A stretch of 62,483 nt of DNA from CAZWRK01 sp964635875 (GCA_964635875.1 CAZWRK010000007.1:1-62483); one strand, 5' to 3'; positions 23,985 to 33,627 are shown, counted from the stretch's first letter. Numbers and translations: made by a program. The notes: generated from the letters alone by a model not told the origin.

Positions 23985-25462
23985 TAGCAGGAGTCGTCGA
24001 TTGCGTTGAGCGCGGCCGATCCGGACGTCGTGACCGGATTCTCGTCCGGATCGAGAACATACTCTCCGGCGATTTTTGCGGTTAGCCCAGCCGTGACGGC
24101 GTACGGCACGTCCCCGGAGAGGCCCAGGCCGGGGAACTTGAGGCGGAATTGGACTTTGGCCGAGCTAAAGGCTTGGACGCTATCCCAGTACGCACTGAAC
24201 GTCGGCCAATCGCCGCCGAGGGTGTACGGCGTAACGGCCGGCGGCGATGTTTCCCAGATGCGGGTCGAGCCGCACACGACCTCGACGCCCGTCGCGGTCG
24301 GCACGGCGGAGAAGTCGAAGATCAGCTCCAGGTCGCCGAGGCATTCGCTCGTCTGATTGCAGAACTGGCCGACGATGTCGATGTACGGACCGTTCTGGGC
24401 CAGCATGCTGATGCTGAGCGGTCGCACTTCGCGACACGCGGCTGCCAGCAGCCAACGCTCGCGGTTGGCGTGGTACTGGTCACGTGTTGCACTGACGAGC
24501 GCGGCGATCGATGCATAGTCGTCGCGGAGTCGGTTCATCCACAGGGCCGACGCGATCATGTCGTCGCACGTGCAGCACGGACCGCAATCGTTGCCGACCT
24601 TCAAGTGCCCGGCCAACGGGTTCAGCAGAATGGACGGCACGGCGCGCCGCGGCGACGTGCTGACGATCGTCGTCGGTTGTCGGAAGTAATAGCACCCCGT
24701 GGCCGCCAGCGAGAGGTTACCGTGCACATCCGGGGCGACCCCGTTGATGCGGGCCACGTAGCCGAGGGTTTCTTCGCAGTTGCTGTACTTTCCGGTACCG
24801 GCGCCGGGTCGTACGTTGAACGTAATTCGCGTGTCTCGCCGTTTACCTTGGGTCAACGTCGTGGCGGCGGTTTCAATATCGATATTGTTGCCGCACGTGA
24901 AGTCGATGTTCTCTTCTTCGGTGAACTCGTCGAGCACGACCGAGATGCTGCGGACACGTTTCGGGAGGCGTGCGAGCGTACGCTCGTCGAGTTCGCCGTT
25001 GTCCGGCACCAGATGCTGGTCGTATTCATGCGGCGTAATGTCGCCGGTCGGCGGCCACGCCGTGTGTACGACGATGCGGCAGACCTGCGTGGCGTCGTTC
25101 CACTGGTAGACGTGGTAAGTCGACCCCCAGGCGAAATCGCGGAACGTAGTTGCTTCGGTCGAGTCGAAGACCGTGGTCCCATCGTCGTCGACGATCAGGA
25201 TGTCGACGTCGTGGGTGGGCGTCGGTGCCCAGCCCGGAGCGGCGTCGACGGTTTCGCCGACGCCGTAGAGCCATTTGATGTGGAACGGACGTACGTACTC
25301 GTCACCCTCGTCGAAGGTTGACGGATCTTCGTAGCTGAGGAAGAAGTCGGCTACCAGCTCGCGGATATCGGCCGACGGGCGGGCCAGCGGGTAGTCCAGG
25401 CCGCTGTACGGCTGCACGACACCGATTCCCTGGCGGCCGTAGGGATCGTAAACGATGGTCAC
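23984..25462 (-). CDS. virion structural protein with shared ING module
   Basis: The 492-aa product starts at GTG behind GAGGTG. Its N-terminal 170 residues are beta-rich and differ from the RxYPL unit, with a GLDYPLARP stretch. The middle carries ARINGVAPDVHGNLSLAA, then a CGPCCTCDD cluster like the CSEPCCGCTQL of the 25471 protein. The C-terminus is beta-rich, possibly an Ig-like or carbohydrate-binding domain. It is a mosaic relative of the neighbouring proteins. Confidence 0.65.
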   Translation of the reverse strand: MTIVYDPYGRQGIGVVQPYSGLDYPLARPSADIRELVADFFLSYEDPSTFDEGDEYVRPFHIKWLYGVGETVDAAPGWAPTPTHDVDILIVDDDGTTVFDSTEATTFRDFAWGSTYHVYQWNDATQVCRIVVHTAWPPTGDITPHEYDQHLVPDNGELDERTLARLPKRVRSISVVLDEFTEEENIDFTCGNNIDIETAATTLTQGKRRDTRITFNVRPGAGTGKYSNCEETLGYVARINGVAPDVHGNLSLAATGCYYFRQPTTIVSTSPRRAVPSILLNPLAGHLKVGNDCGPCCTCDDMIASALWMNRLRDDYASIAALVSATRDQYHANRERWLLAAACREVRPLSISMLAQNGPYIDIVGQFCNQTSECLGDLELIFDFSAVPTATGVEVVCGSTRIWETSPPAVTPYTLGGDWPTFSAYWDSVQAFSSAKVQFRLKFPGLGLSGDVPYAVTAGLTAKIAGEYVLDPDENPVTTSGSAALNAIDDSC

Positions 25463-25470
25463 GGGTCACC

Positions 25471-26421
25471 TCAACATTGGGCACAACCGGCGTCATTGAG
25501 CCGGCTGGCCAGTACGACGAGGTTCATTTGCGTGACTTCGGCCGCCGTACGGTTGGCGAGCCCTTCCAGCGATTTGCGACCGTCGGCAAAGAGCTTGAGC
25601 TGGTCATTGATCGCGTCGAGCTGCGTACAGCCGCAGCACGGCTCACTGCACAAGTCCGAGAACTTGAGCAACGCCGAACCACTGACGCCCTCGATGTCGA
25701 GGCAGTTGTTACCGACGAACGTAAAGTCGCCGGCCTGAGTCGGCGGAATGCCGTTGATGGTCCGGATCGGCGGGGCTTTGTCGGGATTGTCGCACTCGCA
25801 ATCTTCGTTGAGTCCTTCCCCTTGGACGGCGCTCCACGTGATCGTCGGATTGGCCCCGGTCGTTGCCGTGATCCGCATGTCGGACCCGGCGACAAACGTC
25901 AGGTCGCCATATAGGCGTGCGCTCCTTTGCCCCGCATTCTCGACCGTAACGCTCGAAATGGTACGAATCTGGGGTCGGACGGCGTCTGGATCGATACGAC
26001 CGGCCGCGGCGGTAAATTCGTACTCGCCGGCGGGGAGATCAAGCGCCTCCGCCAGGAGGCCGAGTTGGACGTGTCCGTCACAGTCGAGGAAGTCGTCTCG
26101 GAAGCCGACGGCATAGGTGGCGTGCTCCGTGTGCGTGCTGACGGGGACGTGGACCGAACCCACGTAGGGATAGCTGCTGCCGTCATCATACGCCAGAACC
26201 AGCGTCACGCCGACCGGCGACAGGATCAGCTTGCGGAGAAAGAACTTGTCCGGCTGGACGTTGAGGCCCAACGTGATGTTGAGCTGCATGCCGGTGATCA
26301 GGCTGTCCGGAATGGTCAGAACGTCCCCGCTGTCTCGCTTGGACGCCGCTTCCGAGAGCGGGTACGAGCGGACGCTGTTCTGATTACGCCACTGCTGGTT
26401 TAGGGGACGACCGCCCGGCAT
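25471..26421 (-). CDS. virion protein, RxYPL N-terminal family
   Basis: The 316-aa product is counted from the ATG at 26421 (GGAGG just upstream; a longer frame runs into the previous gene). The N-terminus has NQNSVRSYPLSEAASK, the middle has RTINGIPPTQAGDFTF, followed by CSEPCCGCTQLDAIND and a C-terminal helix. It shares the N-unit with 20652, 21649 and 22413 and the Cys-cluster/helix end with 23984. Confidence 0.65.
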   Translation of the reverse strand: MPGGRPLNQQWRNQNSVRSYPLSEAASKRDSGDVLTIPDSLITGMQLNITLGLNVQPDKFFLRKLILSPVGVTLVLAYDDGSSYPYVGSVHVPVSTHTEHATYAVGFRDDFLDCDGHVQLGLLAEALDLPAGEYEFTAAAGRIDPDAVRPQIRTISSVTVENAGQRSARLYGDLTFVAGSDMRITATTGANPTITWSAVQGEGLNEDCECDNPDKAPPIRTINGIPPTQAGDFTFVGNNCLDIEGVSGSALLKFSDLCSEPCCGCTQLDAINDQLKLFADGRKSLEGLANRTAAEVTQMNLVVLASRLNDAGCAQC

Positions 26422-26422
26422 T

Positions 26423-28243
26423 CTAGCCTCCGAACAAGATGGCCTTGCAACGCAGCAACGCCACCTCGCCGGCATAACCGGCGGAAGCCGCGCGGGCGAT
26501 TTGGACGATGACCGTATCGCCCGGCAGGACGTCGATCTCGCTGCTTTCGATCTCGATGACGTCGTAGGCCGTCACGGTTTCAGTCGTCGTGAAGGTCGGC
26601 GCCGGGGACGCCCAGCTCGAGGGAATCGAGCTTGGGGCTTCGCCCGGCCGTTCGATGACCTTGTACTCCATCGTCATTGCCGGAAGCGTGCCGGTCGCCA
26701 GCCCGAACAGGGCTACCCGGAATTTGATTTTGGGTTCGCTCGGGACGCCGAGCACAGGCACGTCGAAGCGGAACGCCACCGAGGCGTCGCGGTCTTCGGC
26801 AAAGCCGACGTACGGAACGTCGCGGAACTGCCGTTCGACGGCGTCGGACAGCCGCGTGATCTGCGTCGGCAGCTCGCGTTCATCCAGATTCGGAATGGCG
26901 TCGATGACGAGATCGCCGTAGTGGTACGACACTCCGTCGACGACCTTGGTGTGTGAGCTGCTGATCACGACGTTCGAGCCCGCGCGGATCAAGCTGACGA
27001 CCGATCCGCGGCGGAACTTGAAGCCGGCCGTCAGAGTCTTGAGGGCTAAGGCGCCGGTGTCCGTGTCGTTTTCGATGATGGCGTCGATATTGAGCCCCAA
27101 CTGCAGGCTACCGGAGCTGGCCGGATCACCGTCGCAGTTGGTGACCGTAATCGGGCTTCCTTCGGCCGGCGACAGGTCGGTGACGACCGCGTTGGCCGCG
27201 CCCAGCACCATCCGGACAAAGACGAGATCGAGCCGCATCGTTTCCGCGCGGGGGCATTCCGGGATCGACGATTCGGACGAGTTGATCGAGATCGAGCTGG
27301 TGCTGTCGTACGTGACCGGCCACGGCACGTCGCCGTAGCAGTCCGACATCCACCAGATGCCGTAGCGGTTGACGATCACAAGCCCGTCGCGGCCGAGCGG
27401 GATCTCCGTGGCGCCGACGTGGTTGGCCCCCTTATCCCAAAGCAGGGCGACGGCACCGATCGGCACCGGTGGCCAGAGGCGACTCAAAGCCGGGTGGGCC
27501 GAGATGTTGTAGCCGAACACGGCGCCGGTCGGCGCCGCACCGGCGAAGATTTCATGGTCCGCCGGCAGCCAGCCCGGCAGGTCCGCGTCGCCGTCGGTGA
27601 TCTCGTGCTTGTCTCCTTCGACCGGCGGCGTGTGGGTACCGGCCGGTGCACAGGTCAGCGAAATGCGATAGTGAATGTGTTCCTGCTGGAAGTCGCGAAG
27701 CTGCGGCAATACGAGCACCAGCGGGGCCGCGCTGCAGCTATCCTTCGGGCCGAGCAGATAGCAGACCGGTACCGAGACCGGAGGCTTCTGTTTCGTGAGC
27801 ATGCCCGCCGACGACGCGGAAAGGTAATAGCGACCGGGTTCGGCATCTTCACCGACCGAATTGGTGATCTCGTCGATTTCGGCCAGCCCGCACAACAGGA
27901 TGTCGGCGACCTTGGCCGACTTCTTCTTGAGCACGACGCCCAGGCAGTCCGCGGACGCCGCGGCGACCAGGGCACCGGTCGTGCTGTCGGTTTCCATCAG
28001 AGCCAGAGCCGGCTCGTAGCGTTGCAGGTCGGCGTTCCAGTAGACGGCCCGACCTTCGATCAGGTCGCTGGAGATCGCGGCATCGAAGTCGACCAGGGAC
28101 ATCCCGGTCTCGATGGCGTCGAGACGGTCTTTCAGGTGCTCGGTGCGTCGCTGCAGCGCGCGGGACGGGCGCGAAGTGACCTCGGCCGAGACCGGTTCAC
28201 CGGCTTGGACATGACGGACCTGCTGCGACCAGCGACTAGCCAT
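26423..28243 (-). CDS. large virion structural protein
   Basis: The 606-aa product has a helical N-terminus (RRTEHLKDRLDAIETGMSL), then beta-rich sequence. A Ser-rich linker (STSSISINSSESSIPEC) lies near the middle. The C-terminal part is again beta (FRVALFGLATGTLPAMTM...). No enzyme motif. A GAAGGAG ribosome-binding site precedes the ATG. It heads the run of paralogous fibre-like proteins and may be the attachment protein. Confidence 0.6.
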   Translation of the reverse strand: MASRWSQQVRHVQAGEPVSAEVTSRPSRALQRRTEHLKDRLDAIETGMSLVDFDAAISSDLIEGRAVYWNADLQRYEPALALMETDSTTGALVAAASADCLGVVLKKKSAKVADILLCGLAEIDEITNSVGEDAEPGRYYLSASSAGMLTKQKPPVSVPVCYLLGPKDSCSAAPLVLVLPQLRDFQQEHIHYRISLTCAPAGTHTPPVEGDKHEITDGDADLPGWLPADHEIFAGAAPTGAVFGYNISAHPALSRLWPPVPIGAVALLWDKGANHVGATEIPLGRDGLVIVNRYGIWWMSDCYGDVPWPVTYDSTSSISINSSESSIPECPRAETMRLDLVFVRMVLGAANAVVTDLSPAEGSPITVTNCDGDPASSGSLQLGLNIDAIIENDTDTGALALKTLTAGFKFRRGSVVSLIRAGSNVVISSSHTKVVDGVSYHYGDLVIDAIPNLDERELPTQITRLSDAVERQFRDVPYVGFAEDRDASVAFRFDVPVLGVPSEPKIKFRVALFGLATGTLPAMTMEYKVIERPGEAPSSIPSSWASPAPTFTTTETVTAYDVIEIESSEIDVLPGDTVIVQIARAASAGYAGEVALLRCKAILFGG

Positions 28244-28255
28244 CCTTGGCTCCTT

Positions 28256-28852
28256 CTAAGGCGTTCGATCCTTCTTAGACATGTTGCAGAACGGATGAGC
28301 TGGTTTCAGGTTGTCTCTGGTGTGTTGTCCGCCCTTGGAAAGCGGCACCACATGATCCATGTGCATCTTGCGGAACTGTACCGGTAATTGACAAATATGG
28401 CAGCAGCCATTGTTCGCGTCATAGATTTCACGACGCGAAATTTGTTCGATAACGGTTGCCCCCTTGATCTTGGCACGTCGACGGGCTTCGTACTCTGCAA
28501 ACTGTTGCGGGTTCTGTCGTTTTCGCCGGCGTTGGTACGCTAGCAATTTAGGTCGATTTTTCTGCCAGTTTTGCTGCCGCCATGTTCGTGATTTTGCAGA
28601 TCGACTGTACTTGCGTGCGCGTTGCCTACCGGCTTCGATATCTGTGTGATAGCGGACCTTAGCCTTAGCTAAGATTTTGGGCTTATTGTCTCGGTAATGC
28701 TGCCGTTTCTGCGAATTGATCTGGTTGCGGTTTTTGTCTCGCCGAACTTTCTCGCACGCCTTGCAGCAGTTATGTCGACCATCAACCGTATTCCGGGATC
28801 GCGGAAAATCGTCCAGCACTTTGAGCGTTTTGCAGGTGCTACACGATTTCAT
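28256..28852 (-). CDS. HNH endonuclease, free-standing
   Basis: The product is 198 aa from the ATG at 28852, which has GGAG 8 nt upstream. An N-terminal zinc ribbon (CSTCKTL with CCKACEK), a long Lys/Arg/Gln-rich basic helix region and a C-terminal HNH core (CCHICQLPV, MHMDHVVPLSKGG, DNLKPAHPFCN) are visible. That layout is typical of phage homing-type HNH nucleases. It interrupts the tail/fibre gene run and has a lower GC content than its neighbours, consistent with a mobile insertion. Confidence 0.85.
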   Translation of the reverse strand: MKSCSTCKTLKVLDDFPRSRNTVDGRHNCCKACEKVRRDKNRNQINSQKRQHYRDNKPKILAKAKVRYHTDIEAGRQRARKYSRSAKSRTWRQQNWQKNRPKLLAYQRRRKRQNPQQFAEYEARRRAKIKGATVIEQISRREIYDANNGCCHICQLPVQFRKMHMDHVVPLSKGGQHTRDNLKPAHPFCNMSKKDRTP

Positions 28853-28853
28853 G

Positions 28854-29486
28854 TCAAACTCCAAAGACCACGTCCCAATCAATTGAGGCTTGGTGCGACA
28901 ACGCCTTCACGACCTGCTCGTCGGTCTGGAAGTACGTACGGGCAAAGATTTCATCCTTGGTGCGGTCGTTCAAGACCGGTGCGGCAACCAGGGCCACGCC
29001 GTAAATCTTGCTGTTGGCGTCGCTGCTGAATTCCTTGCCGTTGACGCCGACCAAGCCGGCGGTTTGAGCATGGAACGTCAGCTTATTGCCGCTCAGGCCC
29101 GCAGTGAAAATGTCGAAGTCCGACTCGATGCCAAGCGTCGGCTCGGTCGTAAGTGGAATCCGCAGAAAGTCTTTGGTGGCCGAACCGACGAGGTCGTCGT
29201 AATACTCGATCCCTTCGTCTTCCCCGTAGTCGGGCGGCGTGATGACGTCGTCCGGATCGGCGACGTTCTCGAACTCGAAGTACATTGCGCTGAGCGAGTA
29301 GTCGAGAGCCCCGACGGGACGCTTGAAACCGATCTGCCGGGCGGCGATATGCCCCCAGCTGGCCTGAATCTGATTCGGCTGGCTGAAACGCGGCAACGGG
29401 AGCCGGAGCCCCGTCTTCTCGTCGACGTCCCAGACCGTGATCCGGCCCGCCAGTTGCCGGCGGGCCACAGCTTCCTTGCTCTTCAT
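28854..29486 (-). CDS. virion structural protein candidate
   Basis: The product is 210 aa from the ATG at 29486 (GAGGA upstream; longer frames overlap the preceding gene). It has beta-rich sequence with an acidic stretch (DYGEDEGIEYYDD). It lies directly downstream of the baseplate genes, in the position of a baseplate or fibre-adaptor protein. Not recognised. Confidence 0.6.
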   Translation of the reverse strand: MKSKEAVARRQLAGRITVWDVDEKTGLRLPLPRFSQPNQIQASWGHIAARQIGFKRPVGALDYSLSAMYFEFENVADPDDVITPPDYGEDEGIEYYDDLVGSATKDFLRIPLTTEPTLGIESDFDIFTAGLSGNKLTFHAQTAGLVGVNGKEFSSDANSKIYGVALVAAPVLNDRTKDEIFARTYFQTDEQVVKALSHQASIDWDVVFGV

Positions 29487-29493
29487 GGCGTCC

Positions 29494-31053
29494 TCATTGA
29501 CAGGTGCCGGAGACCAGCCGGACGGTGATCCGTTCCGAGAGCTGTGCCGACGAGATCGTATCTGCCTGCGGCGCCAGCCCTTGCAGATGCGTGATCTGCT
29601 CACTGATCGCGGCGGCCGTTATGGTATCCGATTGCGCCGGCAGCTCCACTGCAATAAACACCGCCGTATGCGGTGGTAGCAGCCGTTTCAGGTGGCGGAC
29701 ATTGTATAGGCCGAGTTTGTTGCGTCCCAGGGCGCCTGCCCGGATGCGGACGAGGTACGCGTTATTCCGCAGGACGTTGGCGATCAGGAACTGCAGCGGA
29801 TTGATCGTGCTCGGCAGATGGTCGGCCGTCGGTTCGTCGGGGCGGTTGGTCCGCGTATCGAGCAAATGGGCCAGCGTCCCCATACGAATCTGATCGCAGG
29901 GGTTGGTAGCGTCGAACTGGTCGACCGCGCGGATGCCGCGTTCGTGCATTTCGTCGAAGAACTTCTCGACGTCGGCCGGAAAGCCGCCGAGCGGGAAACT
30001 GACGTACGTGAATCCCGAGATATGCTCGGCATCGACCTGCAGGGCGACGTCTCGATTCTCGAAGACGATGTCGCCGTAGAAGCAGTTCAGCAGGTAGCCG
30101 CGACCGAGGGCGAGTTGTTGGAGCTCAGCGGGGACAACACCTGATCCAAACTCATGGATTTCCAGAGCATCGGTGAGGGGATCGCCCGCGTAGACGACCT
30201 GTCCCACGGCAACACGAGGTACGGCAGCAGCGTTGTACGTGTAGACGTGTCGATCGGTAATGAGCTGCAGTCGGTCGCACCCATGGATAATCTCTTCAAC
30301 GGTTTCGACGGTTTCTTCCACCAACGGCACGTCCAAGATAGCACTGAACGCCAGATCGAGCGAACCGCTGGGGCTGCCGGCGACCAACGCATCAAAGATC
30401 GCGTTCACGAAATCGCGATAGTTCTTGCTGCTCTTGAGGTAAATGTTCAGCACGTAGCCGAAGTGCGTGTAAACGTGCTTCCAGTCGAAGTCGCCGCGGA
30501 AGACCCACAGCGCAACCTCCTGATCGACGATTTCGCCGTTCTCGTAGACCGGACGGATCGGCAGCAGCGGGTTGAGGAACGGGTTTTCCCGCAACGTCAG
30601 CACACCGTCCGCCAGCGTGTAATCGACGGCGTCGGTCATGACGACCGACGGGCTCGTCAGGCGGTTCATCAGGTACGGCGCGGCGACCAACGTCGAGTCT
30701 ACGGCGAACCGGAAGTGTTCGCGGACGACCGGTGCGTCGTATGTGTTCGTCCCGTCGTACGCCACACCGTCTTCGTTGTATTTCCGCATCGTCAACGCGG
30801 CGTTGTTCATCTCCGATTCGCGGAGCACGAGCAGGTACCACTGATCTTTGTGGAATAGCGGCACCGAAAACCGTGAGAGGCTGGCCACGGCTTCCAGCAC
30901 GTCGAGATAGGTCTGGCTTTCGAGCTGACACTTGGCCGTCACGTAACTACGGACCTGCTCCGGCCGGGTGAAGGTGCGGGTCCAGAAGGAACCCAAGGCA
31001 CTCATCATCCGTTTCGGGCGATCGAAGTCATTGCCGGGGTATTGATAGGCCAT
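29494..31053 (-). CDS. baseplate-region structural protein
   Basis: The 519-aa product follows the baseplate-J gene with a TAATG overlap. In contractile-tail operons that slot is usually taken by a wedge or tail protein I-like component. The sequence is mixed alpha/beta (FWTRTFTRPEQVRSYVTAK; FDWKHVYTHFGYVLNIYLK) with no enzymatic motif. Two similar segments near the C-terminus (SDTITAAAISEQITHLQGL and ADTISSAQLSERITVRL) look like a short tandem repeat. Confidence 0.6.
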   Translation of the reverse strand: MAYQYPGNDFDRPKRMMSALGSFWTRTFTRPEQVRSYVTAKCQLESQTYLDVLEAVASLSRFSVPLFHKDQWYLLVLRESEMNNAALTMRKYNEDGVAYDGTNTYDAPVVREHFRFAVDSTLVAAPYLMNRLTSPSVVMTDAVDYTLADGVLTLRENPFLNPLLPIRPVYENGEIVDQEVALWVFRGDFDWKHVYTHFGYVLNIYLKSSKNYRDFVNAIFDALVAGSPSGSLDLAFSAILDVPLVEETVETVEEIIHGCDRLQLITDRHVYTYNAAAVPRVAVGQVVYAGDPLTDALEIHEFGSGVVPAELQQLALGRGYLLNCFYGDIVFENRDVALQVDAEHISGFTYVSFPLGGFPADVEKFFDEMHERGIRAVDQFDATNPCDQIRMGTLAHLLDTRTNRPDEPTADHLPSTINPLQFLIANVLRNNAYLVRIRAGALGRNKLGLYNVRHLKRLLPPHTAVFIAVELPAQSDTITAAAISEQITHLQGLAPQADTISSAQLSERITVRLVSGTCQ

Positions 31054-32705
31054 TAGTTCTCAGTGTAGCCGGCCTGGACAACATCGATGTCGATGTCTTC
31101 CGGGTCCAGAATGAACATGGTCGTGTTACCAGTAACAGACTGCTGCGGAGCATCCGGAATCGTCAGAACGTCGGTCGCGCGGACGAACATGTAAGTCTGA
31201 CCCGGGGTCAGGATTTTGCCGAACATCTGTACGCGGCCGACGGCCTGATTACCGGTCAGGAAGTTGTACGCCACGTCGATGAGCGTGGCGGCATGCAGCT
31301 GACCGATGAAACCCAGCCCGTTGACGGCCGCGGCGATTGCCGACTTCATTGAGGCGACGTCCGGCATGGCTTCGCCGGCACCGCGGCGAACCTGGAATGA
31401 TGCACTGGTGAAGCAGGGGATCGGAGCACGGACCAGCACGTCGCAGGCCCGCGGCCGCACGCTGCGAGAGCTGCAGAACTCCTGCAGCTCGTCGATCTGC
31501 GGCATGGTCAGTACATCAATGTCGTACTCGGCGGTGTCGCCGACGGTGAGATCGGTTGTCCGCTTCTCGGTGTCGAGGAACTTCATGACCGCCGTCTGGT
31601 AACGGGTGAAGGCCGCCTCTTGAGCATTGATGACGTCCGGCGCAAAGTACGGCACGTCGTCGGTGCGGCTCATGTCGAAGCCGCGATGGTCTTCGATGAT
31701 CTCGTAGCCCGGCTCATCGCCGGCATCCAACCGCAGCGCACGCTCGACGAGGTAGAACCCCGGAGCGTCGTTGCGATCAAGCGTGAACTGCCAGATGCTG
31801 CCGTCGGCCACGATGTCGACCAGCGTCGCCGTGACCCGCAGGCGATGCGAAACCGGGAGCAGGGCCGTACGGGCATAGATGTCGACGCGACCGCCGAGCG
31901 AGCCCGGAAAGATCGTGTGCTGATCGCGGTGTTGTTCCGGATCACCGAAGCCGATAACCGAATAGTTCACCGTCCGCGCGAAAGCCGGCTGGCTCTTGAT
32001 AAGGCCCGCCCAGTTGGCCTGTCCGCCCATGCTCTTGGCGGCAATGTTCTCTTGCAGCTTGGTCACCAGCTCGGCATTCAGCTCCGTATCGAAGCCGCCC
32101 GTGAAGTCTGCGCCGGCAAAGGCCCGTACGAAGTTCTCCGGCAACGCCGTCGGCGTCATCTGGGTGCCGCGGCGGATGTTGCCGGCGGCACCGACTTCAT
32201 CGTCGGTCAGCGGGATCGTGAAGGAGTAGGTTCCGTCGCCCAGGTCCGTCAACGCCCGATCGTTGGTACCGAGCGGCGAACCCGACGGACGGCCGGTGTA
32301 GACGGCTCCGGGACGGTAGGTACGCCCGTTGGCGGTGAACGCCATATCGGCCGGGATGACGGTTGGAGCTTCGGCCGACACGATAATCGTGACTTCGCCC
32401 ACGGCGGCCACACCGGCTTGCCGGGTCGTCAGATGGTTCGAGAGCACGTGGTCGACCAGCTCGTCGTCGGCCAGCAGCGGATTCTCCGAGATGGCTTTGA
32501 GGCTGTACGACTGCCGCAGCAGGTCGATATTCGCCTGATTGACGCCGCTGAAGACCGACGAGAAGTAGAGCACCAGATCGCGGAACGGGCCGCGGGTCAG
32601 CTCGATCTCGGGATGCTGCTCGCGCAGCATGGCCGAGGCTTCTTCGAAAAGCTGGGTGATCTTGGCTTCGTCGAGCTGATCCAGGCTGGTGATTTGGATA
32701 GGCAT
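31053..32705 (-). CDS. baseplate J-like (gp47/GpJ-type) protein
   Basis: The 550-aa product shows features of baseplate J proteins: an N-terminal helical region with FRDLVLYFSSVFSGVNQANI, then a beta region with AAGNIRRGTQMTPTAL, and FTGGFDTELNAELVTKLQEN, the classical GG-x-D-x-E-x-x-x-x-L motif before the helix. GGAGGCGAG precedes the ATG. It forms the baseplate wedge that triggers sheath contraction. It lies just downstream of the gp25-position gene, as in many myoviruses. Confidence 0.75.
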   Translation of the reverse strand: MPIQITSLDQLDEAKITQLFEEASAMLREQHPEIELTRGPFRDLVLYFSSVFSGVNQANIDLLRQSYSLKAISENPLLADDELVDHVLSNHLTTRQAGVAAVGEVTIIVSAEAPTVIPADMAFTANGRTYRPGAVYTGRPSGSPLGTNDRALTDLGDGTYSFTIPLTDDEVGAAGNIRRGTQMTPTALPENFVRAFAGADFTGGFDTELNAELVTKLQENIAAKSMGGQANWAGLIKSQPAFARTVNYSVIGFGDPEQHRDQHTIFPGSLGGRVDIYARTALLPVSHRLRVTATLVDIVADGSIWQFTLDRNDAPGFYLVERALRLDAGDEPGYEIIEDHRGFDMSRTDDVPYFAPDVINAQEAAFTRYQTAVMKFLDTEKRTTDLTVGDTAEYDIDVLTMPQIDELQEFCSSRSVRPRACDVLVRAPIPCFTSASFQVRRGAGEAMPDVASMKSAIAAAVNGLGFIGQLHAATLIDVAYNFLTGNQAVGRVQMFGKILTPGQTYMFVRATDVLTIPDAPQQSVTGNTTMFILDPEDIDIDVVQAGYTEN

Positions 32706-32713
32706 CTCGCCTC

Positions 32714-33181
32714 CTACACGGTGTACGGCAGCGGCAGGATCACGCTACGGTTCGAGCCGGCAAGGCTGACGACGCCGATGTCGATCCGGATGAGGTTCGG
32801 CACGATAGCAACACCCAGCAATTCTGCGAAGTCGTAACGCTCGTCGTCGGGCATCGTGTCGTCTTCCTCGGCCCGCAGATTGCGCCCGATTTCGACCTCC
32901 GAGAACCCGAACACCGTACGAATTTGACCTTCGGTTCGCAAGCGGCCGTTATAGAACTCCCGCATAAAGCGACAACCGCGGTCACGCGCAAACGGCATGC
33001 TGCCGCTGATCGTGCAGAATTCCATGACGAAACGCTGTGATAGCTTCTGGATGCCGGTGCAGATTTCGCCGTAGCTGACCTCGCTGAAGAGTTGCTGCTG
33101 CAGCAACGCTTCGCCGCGCGGTTTGGCTCCCTGGAGTGCCAGCACGTCGTATCGTCGGCCTTTGTATTCGGCTACGCTCAT
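32714..33181 (-). CDS. baseplate protein in gp25/GpW position
   Basis: The 155-aa product sits immediately upstream of baseplate J. It has a helix-rich N-terminus (LFSEVSYGEICTGIQKLSQR) and a C-terminal segment with VAIVPNLIRIDIGVVSL, compatible with a gp25-like strand pair. The classical EPR motif of gp25 is not visible, so the assignment rests mainly on gene order and size. Confidence 0.5.
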   Translation of the reverse strand: MSVAEYKGRRYDVLALQGAKPRGEALLQQQLFSEVSYGEICTGIQKLSQRFVMEFCTISGSMPFARDRGCRFMREFYNGRLRTEGQIRTVFGFSEVEIGRNLRAEEDDTMPDDERYDFAELLGVAIVPNLIRIDIGVVSLAGSNRSVILPLPYTV

Positions 33182-33627
33182 GCGGTCCCTCCGGCGCCGG
33201 CGGCGATCAGATCGGTGGCTTGCTTGGCGACGGCGTCGAAGACACTCTCTGCCTTACCGTGGCCGAAGAGACGGGCGTGCCCATGCACGAAGGCCCGCAC
33301 GATGCCGCAGTGCTCCTCGCGGAACGCCTGTTCTTCGGCGGACATGAAGTCGATCTGCGTTTTGAGACCCGACAAGTCGCCGCCCGTGCCCGGATCGGCG
33401 GTGCTGGCGAGGCACTCTTCGTAGTTGGAGTTGATCTCGTCGCGGTTGAAGGCCGGCTCGTGCAGGGCCGGGACGTCGGTCAGGGCCTTACCCTGCAGCT
33501 CCTCCGGCACGTTCCAGTCGCGTTGCCCCTCGCCGCGCAGCGCGTCCGCCGTCTTCGCGGCTGCTTTACGCAGCTGCGAGACGCGCTTCTGGAACGGTTG
33601 GTGAACGCGACCCTTTTTCTTAGCCAT
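33178..33627 (-). CDS. hypothetical protein in tail operon
   Basis: The 149-aa product has a basic N-terminus (MAKKKGRVHQPFQKRVSQLRK) and a helical C-terminus ending in AAGAGGTA. The start overlaps the stop of the sigma-like gene (TGATG). No domain was recognised. Its position between a sigma-like factor and baseplate genes allows either a regulatory or a structural role. Confidence 0.65.
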   Translation of the reverse strand: MAKKKGRVHQPFQKRVSQLRKAAAKTADALRGEGQRDWNVPEELQGKALTDVPALHEPAFNRDEINSNYEECLASTADPGTGGDLSGLKTQIDFMSAEEQAFREEHCGIVRAFVHGHARLFGHGKAESVFDAVAKQATDLIAAGAGGTA

